Shown here: piece by piece, positions 26,744 through 33,848 of the stretch | Position numbering within the stretch: the stretch's first letter is position 1 | Layout of the letters: the number at the start of each line of letters is the position of its first letter | The notes under the pieces: model-generated | Databases searched by the model: none | What the model saw: only the letters and a program-made list of their open reading frames with translations | What the model was told of the DNA's origin: nothing | Program-made: the position numbers and the translations under genes | Assembly (NCBI GenBank): GCA_009777575.1 | Contig: WRLO01000029.1 | Location: 1 to 37,772 of the forward strand | Direction of reading: 5' to 3' | DNA from: Candidatus Cloacimonadota bacterium | GTDB lineage: Bacteria; Cloacimonadota; Cloacimonadia; Cloacimonadales; WRIO01 | DNA: 37,772 nucleotides

Positions 26744-26907
26744 ATACCTTACACACAACGAAGTTGTGTGACTCTTTATAGAAAAGGATGCATCCCTTGC
26801 CCCTCCCCCTCCCCTCACACACCGACCTCGGTGTGGGGGGGAGGGGGGTGGGGTGGGGTTTTGTCTTTTCTATAAAGAGTCACATATCTTCGATATGTGT
26901 AAGGTAA
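26744..26907. repeat. Nested inverted repeat with covarying hairpins (element D)
   Basis: The outer arms start ATACCTTACAC and end GTGTAAGGTA, and each arm contains its own 8-base-pair hairpin: CACACAAC-TTC-GTTGTGTG on the left (read on the minus strand) and CACATATC-TTC-GATATGTG on the right. The loops and outer stem bases are the same, the inner stem bases differ with compensating changes. CTTTTCTATAAAGAGT is shared by both arms. The centre is a C-rich/G-rich block. The 489-base gap between the lipoproteins shows no gene. Confidence 0.85.
26793..26858. other. Paired G-quadruplex-type tracts
   Basis: On the + strand G-runs of 7, 6, 4 and 4 stand at 26835-26858 with single-base loops, a textbook G4 motif. 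The matching C-runs at 26793-26815 give a second G4 pattern on the minus strand. Between them is CACACACCGACCTCGGTGTG, a short hairpin. The whole is the centre of element D and stands out in a genome of about one third GC. Confidence 0.75.
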
Positions 26908-27003
26908 ATTAATTTATCTATTTTCGTGTTATCGCCTATTAAAACCTTTTACACCAGTCATCAATGAAAATAACAATCAAAAAAAATCGCAACCTTACAC
27001 CTC

Positions 27004-27051
27004 TCAGCCCCCCCATGTCAACTGTCAACTGTCAACTGCTATGGGGGGGGC
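27004..27051. repeat. GTCAACT heptamers inside a C7/G8 inverted repeat
   Basis: GTCAACT occurs three times in tandem (27017-27037). It is flanked by GCCCCCCCAT on the left and ATGGGGGGGGC on the right, so the array sits in the loop of a G:C hairpin. The same heptamer is found inside the AAA gene at 8802-8815. It lies just downstream of lipoprotein copy B and could act as its terminator. Confidence 0.75.
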
Positions 27052-27071
27052 AAGATTTGAAGATTTTTAGA

Positions 27072-27857
27072 TTAAAGATTGAGCCACAAGGCTGGGCGAA
27101 TTCCACCAGAAAGGACACGGTTACCACCCAGGTGGATGTCACCATCGCCGTCCACTCTACTAGCGAAAGAAGTAATGAGACCAGGCGAACGCAACCACCA
27201 AAAAGAAGCCGCTCCACTTGAATCACTAGCTACTCTATCTCTATCAGAACTAAAATACTGTCGAGCTTCTTCAAAACTCAGTAAAAACACTTTATCCCCG
27301 GTAGTATGCTCACTAATCTTTGCTTTATCGACATCACTAAAGGTATCATAAAATTCCCCATTTAGATATCTGCGAATTTCACTATTTTCCCAGACATTGC
27401 TATTTGCATCAAATCGTCTTTCACCTATAGTTCTTTGAGATATGACCAATGCTCTATTGCCTTGTCTTTCTAAAATTCGCCATTCTCTATCAGCAAATTG
27501 TATTATTTTTCCGACATCAGGTAGTAGAGTTGCTTCATGAGCTATCCTTGCTGATTTCACTTCTAAAGATGGATAAGTGTATTCTGTAAATCCAGCTTGT
27601 CTAATCCTGACTGTATATGTTCCATAAGGAAAATCAATGAAAGTGACAGTATTCGTGTCTGTGGTTCTCGTATAGACATTGGCGGGGTCTCCGTTGTGAT
27701 TTTCAAGAACAACTGTCTTTTCACCCTCAAGTACACCATAATCAGCCTTAATCTCAAAAGTCACCTGCGATGTCTTGCTACAAGCTATAAGAGACAGTGC
27801 CAAAAGGACAATCATCATCATCGCTATCTTCGTTCTTTTCATTTTTTTGAGTTTCAT
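27072..27857 (-). CDS. DUF6273 lipoprotein, copy B
   Basis: 261 residues, starting at an ATG with AAGGAGAG well placed upstream. The signal peptide ends LIAC (Cys26). The same architecture as copy A follows: TVVLENHNGDPANVYTRT, then DUF6273 with WRILERQGNRALVISQRTIGE, VWENSEIRRYLNGEFY, DKVFLLSFEEARQYF, WWLRSPG and GIRPALWLNL. The product is probably anchored to the outer face of a membrane; its role is unknown. It is the intact member of the pair, separated from copy A by repeat element D and a heptamer array. Confidence 0.85.
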   Translation of the reverse strand: MKLKKMKRTKIAMMMIVLLALSLIACSKTSQVTFEIKADYGVLEGEKTVVLENHNGDPANVYTRTTDTNTVTFIDFPYGTYTVRIRQAGFTEYTYPSLEVKSARIAHEATLLPDVGKIIQFADREWRILERQGNRALVISQRTIGERRFDANSNVWENSEIRRYLNGEFYDTFSDVDKAKISEHTTGDKVFLLSFEEARQYFSSDRDRVASDSSGAASFWWLRSPGLITSFASRVDGDGDIHLGGNRVLSGGIRPALWLNL

Positions 27858-27896
27858 ATTAACTCTCCTTGTTATTTTATTTTATTTATTTTAATC

Positions 27897-28078
27897 ATAC
27901 CTTACACATTCCGTAGGGAATGTGAAGCTATGTAGAAAAAGAGGTTTACACCCATTCCGCATCCTGTAGGGATGCAACCAGTAAATTAATCCCTTTTGTG
28001 GCATCCCTACGGGATGCAGTTCGGGTGTTTTCATCTTTTTCTACAAAGCTATTATCTCTACGAGATAGGGTAAGGCAT
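27897..28078. repeat. Nested inverted repeat with hairpins (element E)
   Basis: Termini ATACCTTACACA and GTAAGGCAT are those of element D. Outer arms also share AGCTA-GTAGAAAAAG and CTTTTTCTAC-AAGCT. The left arm holds CACATTCC-CTAC-GGAATGTG (read on the minus strand), the right TATCTC-TAC-GAGATA. An inner pair, GCATCC-TGTAG-GGATGC (27959) and GCATCCC-TAC-GGGATGC (28001), repeats the pattern. Loops keep CTAC/GTAG while the stems differ. It fills the gap between copy B and the 91-residue gene; no gene is visible in it. Confidence 0.83.
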
Positions 28079-28107
28079 AAACCAGGATATTCGTATCAAA
28101 GAAAACT

Positions 28108-28383
28108 TTATAAATCATACAAATCTTCTTTTTTGCACAATGGATAAATGAGCTTAAATTTTTGAGTTCTCATCAATGAATCTTCTTTACTCCAAGCTCT
28201 ATTACCCCTAAAAGTATCAATAATCTCTTCTTTTTCATTGCTTTCATTTTCTACATCGCTAAGAATCTTCTGAGCAATTGAAATAAGCGCCGTTTGTTCA
28301 CCATTTTCTTGAAAATACTTCACTGCTTCTTTTGAAAAAACAGGAATATTTTCTATCATAACTTCACTAAGGTCTATTTTCAT
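28108..28383 (-). CDS. Hypothetical protein, 91 residues
   Basis: I do not recognise it. The ORF is supported by GGAGG five bases before the ATG and by a balanced, acidic composition (MKIDLSEVMIENIPVFSKE, then FRGNRAWSKEDSLM). There is no signal peptide or membrane span. It stands alone between two inverted repeats (27897-28078 and 28412-28499), amid Uma2 and PIN genes, so an accessory role is likely. No partner overlaps it. Confidence 0.6.
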   Translation of the reverse strand: MKIDLSEVMIENIPVFSKEAVKYFQENGEQTALISIAQKILSDVENESNEKEEIIDTFRGNRAWSKEDSLMRTQKFKLIYPLCKKEDLYDL

Positions 28384-28411
28384 TTTAGCCTCCGTAATTT
28401 TTTTTTCATAC

Positions 28412-28499
28412 CTTGATTTGTAGGGAACGCATTTATCCGTTCCGAAAAAATTGTATCATGAACAAACGGAACGGATAAATGCGTTCCCTACAAATCAAG
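28412..28499. repeat. Perfect 32-base inverted repeat (element F)
   Basis: CTTGATTTGTAGGGAACGC... (28412-28443) is matched without a mismatch by its reverse complement at 28468-28499, with a 24-base loop. Each arm also holds GGAACG/CGTTCC, so smaller hairpins can form. It ends exactly at the stop codon of the downstream-reading Uma2 gene and could end its transcript. The GTAGGGAACGC core recalls GTAGGGGCAAC of 3031-3192. Confidence 0.85.
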
Positions 28500-29063
28500 T
28501 TACTGCTCATTCCCCACCATCACCTCAAAGACCTCTGCCAAATCCACCACAAACCCCTCCAATACCGTTGACGGTAATTTATCATTTTCTCCAAAGGCAC
28601 TTCCGATATATTTATCACCATCGAGGACAAAAGCATTGACCGTTTTGCTATCAGGGTGAAAAATCCAATATTCACGAACCTTTGCATGTAGATATTTTTG
28701 AAACTTATCGATACAGTCATAACTGGCAGTAGATGGGGAAATTATCTCAACCACAAGGTCAGGTGCTCCATTGCAGGCTCTACCATCAAGTTTTTTCCGG
28801 TCACAAACTACAAATAGGTCTGGTTCAAGGACTATGTCGTCTGTTAGTTTTACTGCAGATGGTGCAACAAAAAGCTCGCATGATTTTCCTTTTAAAAAAC
28901 TTGTCAAAAAATAGGATAATTCTCTTAGTATTCTTTGATGATTTAAAACTGGAGATGCTAGAGCAACAGCCACTCCGTCCATAAGCTCATGTCTGACTTC
29001 ATCATCCCATTGTAGATAGTCAGTGTAGGTGTATCGTTTTTCTTTTTCTAAAGGTAAATTCAT
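28500..29063 (-). CDS. Uma2-family nuclease, copy 1
   Basis: 187 residues. The Uma2 fold (PD-(D/E)XK) is shown by HELMDGV near residue 25, EPDLFVVCD, PDLVVEIISPST and EYWIFHPD, with Lys in DKFQKYL. Uma2 proteins are predicted endonucleases common in cyanobacteria, Bacteroidetes and many environmental bacteria; targets are unknown. The start has GGAGGATAAC upstream. Its first and last ~20 codons closely match copy 2 at 29362, which shows a tandem duplication. Confidence 0.88.
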   Translation of the reverse strand: MNLPLEKEKRYTYTDYLQWDDEVRHELMDGVAVALASPVLNHQRILRELSYFLTSFLKGKSCELFVAPSAVKLTDDIVLEPDLFVVCDRKKLDGRACNGAPDLVVEIISPSTASYDCIDKFQKYLHAKVREYWIFHPDSKTVNAFVLDGDKYIGSAFGENDKLPSTVLEGFVVDLAEVFEVMVGNEQ

Positions 29064-29094
29064 TGTTATCCTCCAGTTTCTATTTTTCTCATTT

Positions 29095-29278
29095 CTTAAA
29101 AATACCCTGAAAGGGTTATCATTTAATAGAAAACGACATTATAACCCCATTTTCCCACCCTGAAAGGGTGGGTCGCAGAAAAATAAACCCTATTCAATAG
29201 ACCCACACTTTCAGGGTGGGATATGCTTTTTGAATATTCTTTTCTATTAAACGATAACCACTTCGTGGTATTTATAAG
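29095..29278. repeat. Nested inverted repeat between Uma2 copies (element C)
   Basis: Outer arms at 29095-29133 and 29240-29278 match over 39 bases: TTTAATAGAAA, GATAACC and GGTATTT are conserved, while the short hairpin core differs (ACC-CTGAAAG-GGT left, ACC-ACTTCGT-GGT right). Inner arms are CCCACCCTGAAAGGGTGGG (29154-29172) and its near-complement ending at 29220. A half copy, AACGATTACCACTTCGCAG, follows at 29303. The CTGAAAG core is shared with 771-784. The 298-base gap holds no gene. Confidence 0.85.
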
Positions 29279-29361
29279 GAATAAATATTTAATCATTTAT
29301 TTAACGATTACCACTTCGCAGTATTTATTAGGTTTTCTATCAAACAATAAATCTACTTTCT

Positions 29362-29946
29362 TTATTTATCTGTAGCCTCATTCTCCACCATCACCCCAAA
29401 AACCTCTGTCAAATCCACCACAAACCCCTCCAGCACCTTTGATGTTAATTTATCATTTTCACCAAAAGCATCTGAAACATACTCATCATCTTTGAGAGTA
29501 TAAAATGAAACAGTTTTATTATCAGGGTCTATTATCCAATACTCTTTAACTTTTGCTCTGCGATACAGGTGATATTTTCGGACTCTATCCATGCTTGCTG
29601 TCGAGGGTGAAACTATCTCTATTATAAGGTCTGGGACACCATTATAAGAGTTTTTATCAATCTTTGATTTATCACAGACAACCAATAAATCTGGCTGAAC
29701 TACAATATCGTCAAAAGTGTCAAAATTTAATCTGACATCATAAGGAGCATAAAAAAGTTCACAAGGTTTCCCATCCAAAAAAGTATCTATATGTTTTGTC
29801 AGTTTTCTTGAAATTCTTTGATGCGTGCTTGACGGAGAACCCATTGCATAAGGCACTCCGTCAATAATCTCATATCTGACTTCATCATCCCATTGTAGAT
29901 AGTCAGAGTAGGTGTATCGTTTTTCTTTTTCTAAAGGTAAAATCAT
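29362..29946 (-). CDS. Uma2-family nuclease, copy 2
   Basis: 194 residues. YEIIDGV, QPDLLVVCD, PDLIIEIVSPST, Lys in VRKYHLYRRAK and EYWIIDPDNK place it in the Uma2 family with the nuclease residues present. It differs from copy 1 in the middle (VRLNFDTFDDIVV) but shares both ends: LEKEKRYTY-DYLQWDDEVR and LEGFVVDL-EVF-VMV-NE. It lies 12 bases after the PIN gene, so the PIN pair and this gene may be one transcript. Confidence 0.88.
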   Translation of the reverse strand: MILPLEKEKRYTYSDYLQWDDEVRYEIIDGVPYAMGSPSSTHQRISRKLTKHIDTFLDGKPCELFYAPYDVRLNFDTFDDIVVQPDLLVVCDKSKIDKNSYNGVPDLIIEIVSPSTASMDRVRKYHLYRRAKVKEYWIIDPDNKTVSFYTLKDDEYVSDAFGENDKLTSKVLEGFVVDLTEVFGVMVENEATDK

Positions 29947-29958
29947 CTCTTGCCTCCA

Positions 29959-30423
29959 TCATTTGAATATCTGTTTATTTTGATACTCTTTGAAATCAAA
30001 AATATTTATACCTAAAGCCTTTGCGTAATCACACAATTTACTATCTCCTGAAATTAACAAATCACTCTTTTTTGCCATCATTATAATCACTGAATCAGTG
30101 AGTCCAAGAATATCAAAATACCAATTCTGAGAAACTAAATTTGTTTCCATAAATTTTTCAATGGTCTGTTGATATGTTTTCTTCACAATTGAGAGATATT
30201 TATTTTTATCCTCTCCTGAAATTCGGTTCAAAATATTGTCAACTTCCGTTAGTATGTTGGGACTAGTTATCAATCTATCATATTTTGACAGTAAATTAAG
30301 AAGATAAAAATAATCCTCTTCTGAATAACTTTGGTCTCTTGAATAATCTTTTATTCTATTTTTATTAATCTGCCCAACAAGATATAAAATAAAAATATTC
30401 GTATCAATTATCACATCACGCAT
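29959..30423 (-). CDS. PIN-domain protein
   Basis: 154 residues. The acidic residues of a PIN nuclease are present: Asp7 in IIDTNIFIL, Glu in LTEVDNIL, and Asp in GLTDSVIIMMAK and LISGDSKL. PIN domains cut RNA, and many are toxins of VapBC-type pairs. The gene begins inside the stop of the 92-residue gene (8-base overlap), a toxin-antitoxin-like layout, although the upstream protein is not a known antitoxin type. Confidence 0.85.
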   Translation of the reverse strand: MRDVIIDTNIFILYLVGQINKNRIKDYSRDQSYSEEDYFYLLNLLSKYDRLITSPNILTEVDNILNRISGEDKNKYLSIVKKTYQQTIEKFMETNLVSQNWYFDILGLTDSVIIMMAKKSDLLISGDSKLCDYAKALGINIFDFKEYQNKQIFK

Positions 30424-30694
30424 TTCGGTGCATCTTCATACTAATGATGTTTCCATCTTTTTTGTTTACTTTCAATTGCTTGTATTGACGATCATAAGGA
30501 AATATCGTAATACCACAAACTGAAGCAGTATTATCTGGTAAATTTTTGTTTGGAATGAGAAAGGAGACTGTAATGTTGTAAATTTCATTGGTACTTTTTC
30601 CAATCTCTTCCAATCTAACATCGGTTGCTTCTATTCCAAAAAGGTCAATAATTTGGGTCTTTATTTGTTCAACTGATTCTTTAATCGTGAGCAT
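30416..30694 (-). CDS. Small partner protein of the PIN gene
   Basis: 92 residues: a helix (MLTIKESVEQIKTQII), then DVRLEEIGKSTNEIYNITVSF and a beta-rich end (QYKQLKVNKKDGNIISMKM). I cannot name the family; the 'RLEEI...W-x-I-T-x-S-F' style is seen in small proteins encoded just before PIN genes. There is AAGGAG upstream of the start (at 30702 downward). No DNA-binding motif is obvious. Antitoxin or substrate adaptor are guesses from position. Confidence 0.65.
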   Translation of the reverse strand: MLTIKESVEQIKTQIIDLFGIEATDVRLEEIGKSTNEIYNITVSFLIPNKNLPDNTASVCGITIFPYDRQYKQLKVNKKDGNIISMKMHRNA

Positions 30695-30732
30695 ATTAAA
30701 CTCCTTTTATAATTCTCCATTATCAATTAATT

Positions 30733-32976
30733 TCAATACCTCTTCTTATTAAACCCATCCCTTCTATCTCTATCACCACTTCTGCCCCTATCACCATCTC
30801 TTCTAGGTCCTCTATCATATCCTCTATCCCTATCTCTATCAAAAGAAGCTGTTCTGGGTGCTGGGTCATCACCAAATTCTCTTGTTGATAAAGCAAGTTT
30901 TCCGGGTTTATCTGATTCTGTTAATCTTACCCGGATAGGGTCACCTACTTTGAAATGGTCAGAAACATTTTCACCACGGGGAACAGGAAGTCCGGAAACA
31001 TGAGCCATCCCTTCTTTGTATCCGTTCATAAATTTAACAAAGACACCAAAGGTTTCTATACGACTCACGACACCATTGTACCATTCACTGGTGCTAGGTT
31101 CAGTGATAATGCTCAAAATCAGTTCTTTGGCTCGATTTATCATATTTGTTTCAGCTGAGGCTATAGACACTAGACCAGTGTCTTCAATATTTATGCTTGT
31201 TTTTGTTTCTTCTATGATAGCTTTGATGATTTTTCCTGAAGCCCCGATGATCTCCCCAAGCCTAGTGGGGTCAACTTGAAGGGTTTCAATTTTTGGGACA
31301 TTATCGGCAAGTTCTTTGCGTGGTTCAGTTATTACTTGCTCCATATAACCCAAAATAGTATTTATACTCATTCTAGCTTTTTGGAGAGCAATGGTCATGA
31401 TTTCTTTTGTGATACCTTCAATCTTTATATCCATTTGCATAGCAGTGATGCCATTTTTTGTTCCAGTCACTTTAAAATCCATATCACCGAGATGGTCTTC
31501 AAGACCTTGTATGTCAGTTAAAACAATAAATTTATCACCTTCCATAATCAAACCATTGGCTATACCAGCCACAGGAGCTTTTATGGGGACACCTGCAGCC
31601 ATGAGTGCGAGACAACCTACGCAAGCGGTTGCCATAGAAGAAGAGCCGTTTGACTCAAGTATTTCAGAAACTATCCTTATGGTATAAGGAAATATATCTT
31701 TTGAAGGAATGATGTATTCAAGTCCTCTTTCGGCAAGTGCTCCGTGCCCTAACTCTCTTCTGCCCGGACTACCCATTCTGCCTGTTTCACCTACACTAAA
31801 TGGAGGGAAATTATAGTGTAAAAAGAAAGTCTTTTTATATTCTTCATCGAGACCGTCTATGATTTGTTCATCGTCAGCAGTGCCTAGAGTTACGCACCCG
31901 AGAGCTTGAGTTTCTCCTCTGGTAAAAAGAGCTGAGCCGTGTACTATAGGTAAATAGTCTATTTCTATACTGATGTCGCGGATGTCATCGACGCCACGAC
32001 CATCTGCTCTGTTCTGCTCATAAAGGATAGTTTGACGCACATATTTTTTTATCAATTCTTCGATAGCTTGCTTGATATATCTTTCATTTTTAGCGAACTC
32101 TTCTTCACCTAGTTTTTCTGCAGTTTCAAGGACAATCCTTTCACTTAAGGCATCGATGGCGTTTTGTCTATCGTGTTTACCTTTTACCTGCATTGTTTCA
32201 TTGATAGTTAGTCCGTAGCTTTCTTCCATCGGTTTGATGATATCGTCTGGAATTTTATCGAGAATAACTTCAACTTTGGATTTACCAGCATCTTTAGCAA
32301 ATTCTGATTGCATTTGACAAAGCATCTTGATAAAATCATGACCAAAATAAACTGCTTCGAGCATCTTTGCTTCAGTAACATCCTTTGCCCCTGCTTCGAT
32401 CATCACGACTGAGCTTTCAGACCCGCCTACATTTAGATTGAGGAGAGAAGTCTCAAGTTCTTCTATAGTCGGATTTATGATAAACTCATTGTTTATCAAT
32501 CCAACAGTAACGCCAGCTATAGGTCCATTAAAAGGTATGTCAGAGATAGATAAAGCGATAGAAGCAGCAATGATACCGAGCGGAGCAGGGTCATTGATGC
32601 CATCATAAGAAAGAGGACTGAGAACAACATGGACAGGATTTCTAAACCCGTCTGGAAATAGGGGTCTGATAGATCTATCTATCAGTCTTGAAATTAAAGT
32701 TGCATTGGTAGAAGGTTTTGCTTCTCTTTTAAAAAAACCACCGGGTATTTTTCCGGAGGCATACATTTTTTCGATATAATCAACCGTTAATGGAAAGAAA
32801 TCAGTCATTTCTTTTCCAAGTTTACCCATAACAGCTGTGCATAAAAGCACTGTTTGACCACAGGTGATAATGACAGAGCCATTTGCTTGTTTTGCAATCT
32901 TACCTGTTTCTATTGTAATAGTTTTGCCGCCAATTTCAACGGACTTTTTGAACACTTTGAATGCGTGTTGTTGCAT
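30733..32976 (-). CDS. pnp: Polyribonucleotide nucleotidyltransferase (PNPase)
   Basis: 747 residues. Two RNase PH domains (YASGKIPGGFFKREAKPST, IDRSIRPLFPDGFRNP; then RADGRGVDDIRDIS and SVGETGRMGSPGRRELGHG), a KH domain (IIGASGKIIKAI, ~580) and an S1 domain (VSRIETFGVFVKFMNG, ~640). The last ~40 residues are an Arg/Asp/Gly-rich tail (DRDRGYDRGPRRDGDRG), longer than in E. coli, probably for RNA binding. It degrades RNA 3'-5' with phosphate. It lies downstream of rpsO as in many bacteria, separated by 258 bases that hold a terminator and a leader. Confidence 0.97.
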   Translation of the reverse strand: MQQHAFKVFKKSVEIGGKTITIETGKIAKQANGSVIITCGQTVLLCTAVMGKLGKEMTDFFPLTVDYIEKMYASGKIPGGFFKREAKPSTNATLISRLIDRSIRPLFPDGFRNPVHVVLSPLSYDGINDPAPLGIIAASIALSISDIPFNGPIAGVTVGLINNEFIINPTIEELETSLLNLNVGGSESSVVMIEAGAKDVTEAKMLEAVYFGHDFIKMLCQMQSEFAKDAGKSKVEVILDKIPDDIIKPMEESYGLTINETMQVKGKHDRQNAIDALSERIVLETAEKLGEEEFAKNERYIKQAIEELIKKYVRQTILYEQNRADGRGVDDIRDISIEIDYLPIVHGSALFTRGETQALGCVTLGTADDEQIIDGLDEEYKKTFFLHYNFPPFSVGETGRMGSPGRRELGHGALAERGLEYIIPSKDIFPYTIRIVSEILESNGSSSMATACVGCLALMAAGVPIKAPVAGIANGLIMEGDKFIVLTDIQGLEDHLGDMDFKVTGTKNGITAMQMDIKIEGITKEIMTIALQKARMSINTILGYMEQVITEPRKELADNVPKIETLQVDPTRLGEIIGASGKIIKAIIEETKTSINIEDTGLVSIASAETNMINRAKELILSIITEPSTSEWYNGVVSRIETFGVFVKFMNGYKEGMAHVSGLPVPRGENVSDHFKVGDPIRVRLTESDKPGKLALSTREFGDDPAPRTASFDRDRDRGYDRGPRRDGDRGRSGDRDRRDGFNKKRY

Positions 32977-32980
32977 GTAA

Positions 32981-33032
32981 TCTCCTTTTTGGGATATAAT
33001 TCGATCCCTGATATAATATCTTTTGGGAGACT
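32981..33032 (-). promoter_or_regulatory. pnp leader hairpin that could hide the ribosome site
   Basis: On the minus strand AGTCTCC is followed, about 35 bases on, by GGAGATT, which includes the AAGGAGA ribosome site seven bases before the pnp ATG. They can pair over seven positions with one G:U. Inside stands GGGAT-CGAATTAT-ATCCC. PNPase is autoregulated through its leader in E. coli, where RNase III cleaves a stem; a similar control is plausible but not shown. Confidence 0.45.
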
Positions 33033-33164
33033 ATCAGGCAATAAATAAGAAACATGCAGAATTCTTAATTTCGTATATTTCTAATTTATTGCCTTTTCAA
33101 ACTTTCTCCCAATCTGATTTTATACTTTTTTACATCATTTCAAAACTAATATAAAAGTCAGTAT

Positions 33165-33202
33165 AAAAATCAAAAATAGAAAAGGGGATTAAATCCCCTT
33201 TT
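33165..33202 (-). terminator. Intrinsic terminator after rpsO
   Basis: Read on the minus strand, AAAAGGGGATT-T-AATCCCCTTTT forms an 11-base-pair stem followed by CTATTTTTG. A second small hairpin, TGCTGAC-7-GTCAGCA, stands just before it (33208-33228). The pair follows the rpsO stop at 33235, so pnp may be partly uncoupled from rpsO. Confidence 0.75.
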
Positions 33203-33234
33203 CCCTTTGCTGACATGAAAAGTCAGCATTTCTT

Positions 33235-33504
33235 TTATTTCCTTAATCCAAGCTTCTTTATGATAGCTCGATATCTCATAATGTCTATTTTTATGAGGTA
33301 ATCGAGTAGATTTCTTCTTTGTCCGATTATTTTCAAAAGCCCTCTACGAGTTGAAAAATCTTTTTTATGGATTTTCAAATGTTCTGTCAGAGCTTTAATA
33401 CGCTCTGACAATATTGCTATTTGGACTTCCGGTGAACCGGTGTCAGAATCATGAAGTCTATGCTCTACCATGATCGCCTGTTTGGCCTGTTTTGAGATTG
33501 CCAT
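33235..33504 (-). CDS. rpsO: 30S ribosomal protein S15
   Basis: 89 residues, the exact usual length, from the ATG at 33504 with AAGGAGG six bases upstream; an ATG at 33537 would add 11 residues that S15 lacks and lies before the ribosome site. [35 protein letters not shown] and LLDYL are the S15 signatures. It binds 16S rRNA in the platform. It is followed by pnp on the same strand, the common rpsO-pnp order. Confidence 0.97.
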   Translation of the reverse strand: MAISKQAKQAIMVEHRLHDSDTGSPEVQIAILSERIKALTEHLKIHKKDFSTRRGLLKIIGQRRNLLDYLIKIDIMRYRAIIKKLGLRK

Positions 33505-33811
33505 TTTTTCCTCCTTTGCACAATATCTCAGTGTCATTAAAAATACGAAGCTAATTTTGTCAAGACATTTCTAAATTTTCAATATATTTTAGTTCATTTA
33601 ACATTTTAAATCTTTATTTGGGAATTATGGTTTTATTGAAAAATAGATATCATTTGATGATTCTTGTGCTTTATACTTCCTTTTTAGTTGATAGAGGACT
33701 TGATAATAATGAATTTCACTTATGCTAGTTCGCTATCCTCACTCTTTGCTCTCTTACAAGCAGAGTCATGAGGCTGATGACTATTTACGATAACAGGTTT
33801 TTATAAAATCC
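33505..33811. other. Divergent intergenic region, nothing recognised
   Basis: The region separates rpsO (minus) from the lipoprotein (plus) and should hold the rpsO promoter. I see no gene, no repeat of the families found elsewhere and no strong hairpin. The part from 33690 to 33790 is a little richer in GC and could be a remnant. Confidence 0.4.
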
Positions 33812-33843
33812 TTGACAAAAAAGATGTTTTTTTTTTCTTGTCC
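33812..33843 (+). promoter_or_regulatory. Possible promoter before the lipoprotein gene
   Basis: TTGACA (33812-33817), an A-run, a T-run and TTGTCC (33838-33843), six bases before the ATG. The same TTGACA-A-run-T-run-TTGTCC layout stands at 36981-37013. GACAA and TTGTC also form an inverted repeat. If transcription starts close to TTGTCC the lipoprotein mRNA would be nearly leaderless, in line with the absence of a ribosome site. Confidence 0.35.
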
Positions 33844-33848
33844 TCTTT

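Noticed and set aside
26964..27351. Plus-strand ORFs over lipoprotein copy B
   Set aside because: Low-complexity Arg/Thr/Ser readings antisense to a clear DUF6273 gene.
26744..29278. Integron attC-like array
   Set aside because: The hairpins covary like attC sites, but there is no integrase, no cassette spacing and no GTTRRRY core.
29959..30694. Classical VapBC operon
   Set aside because: The PIN half fits, but the partner lacks any AbrB, RHH or Phd-like pattern, so the name would overstate the case.
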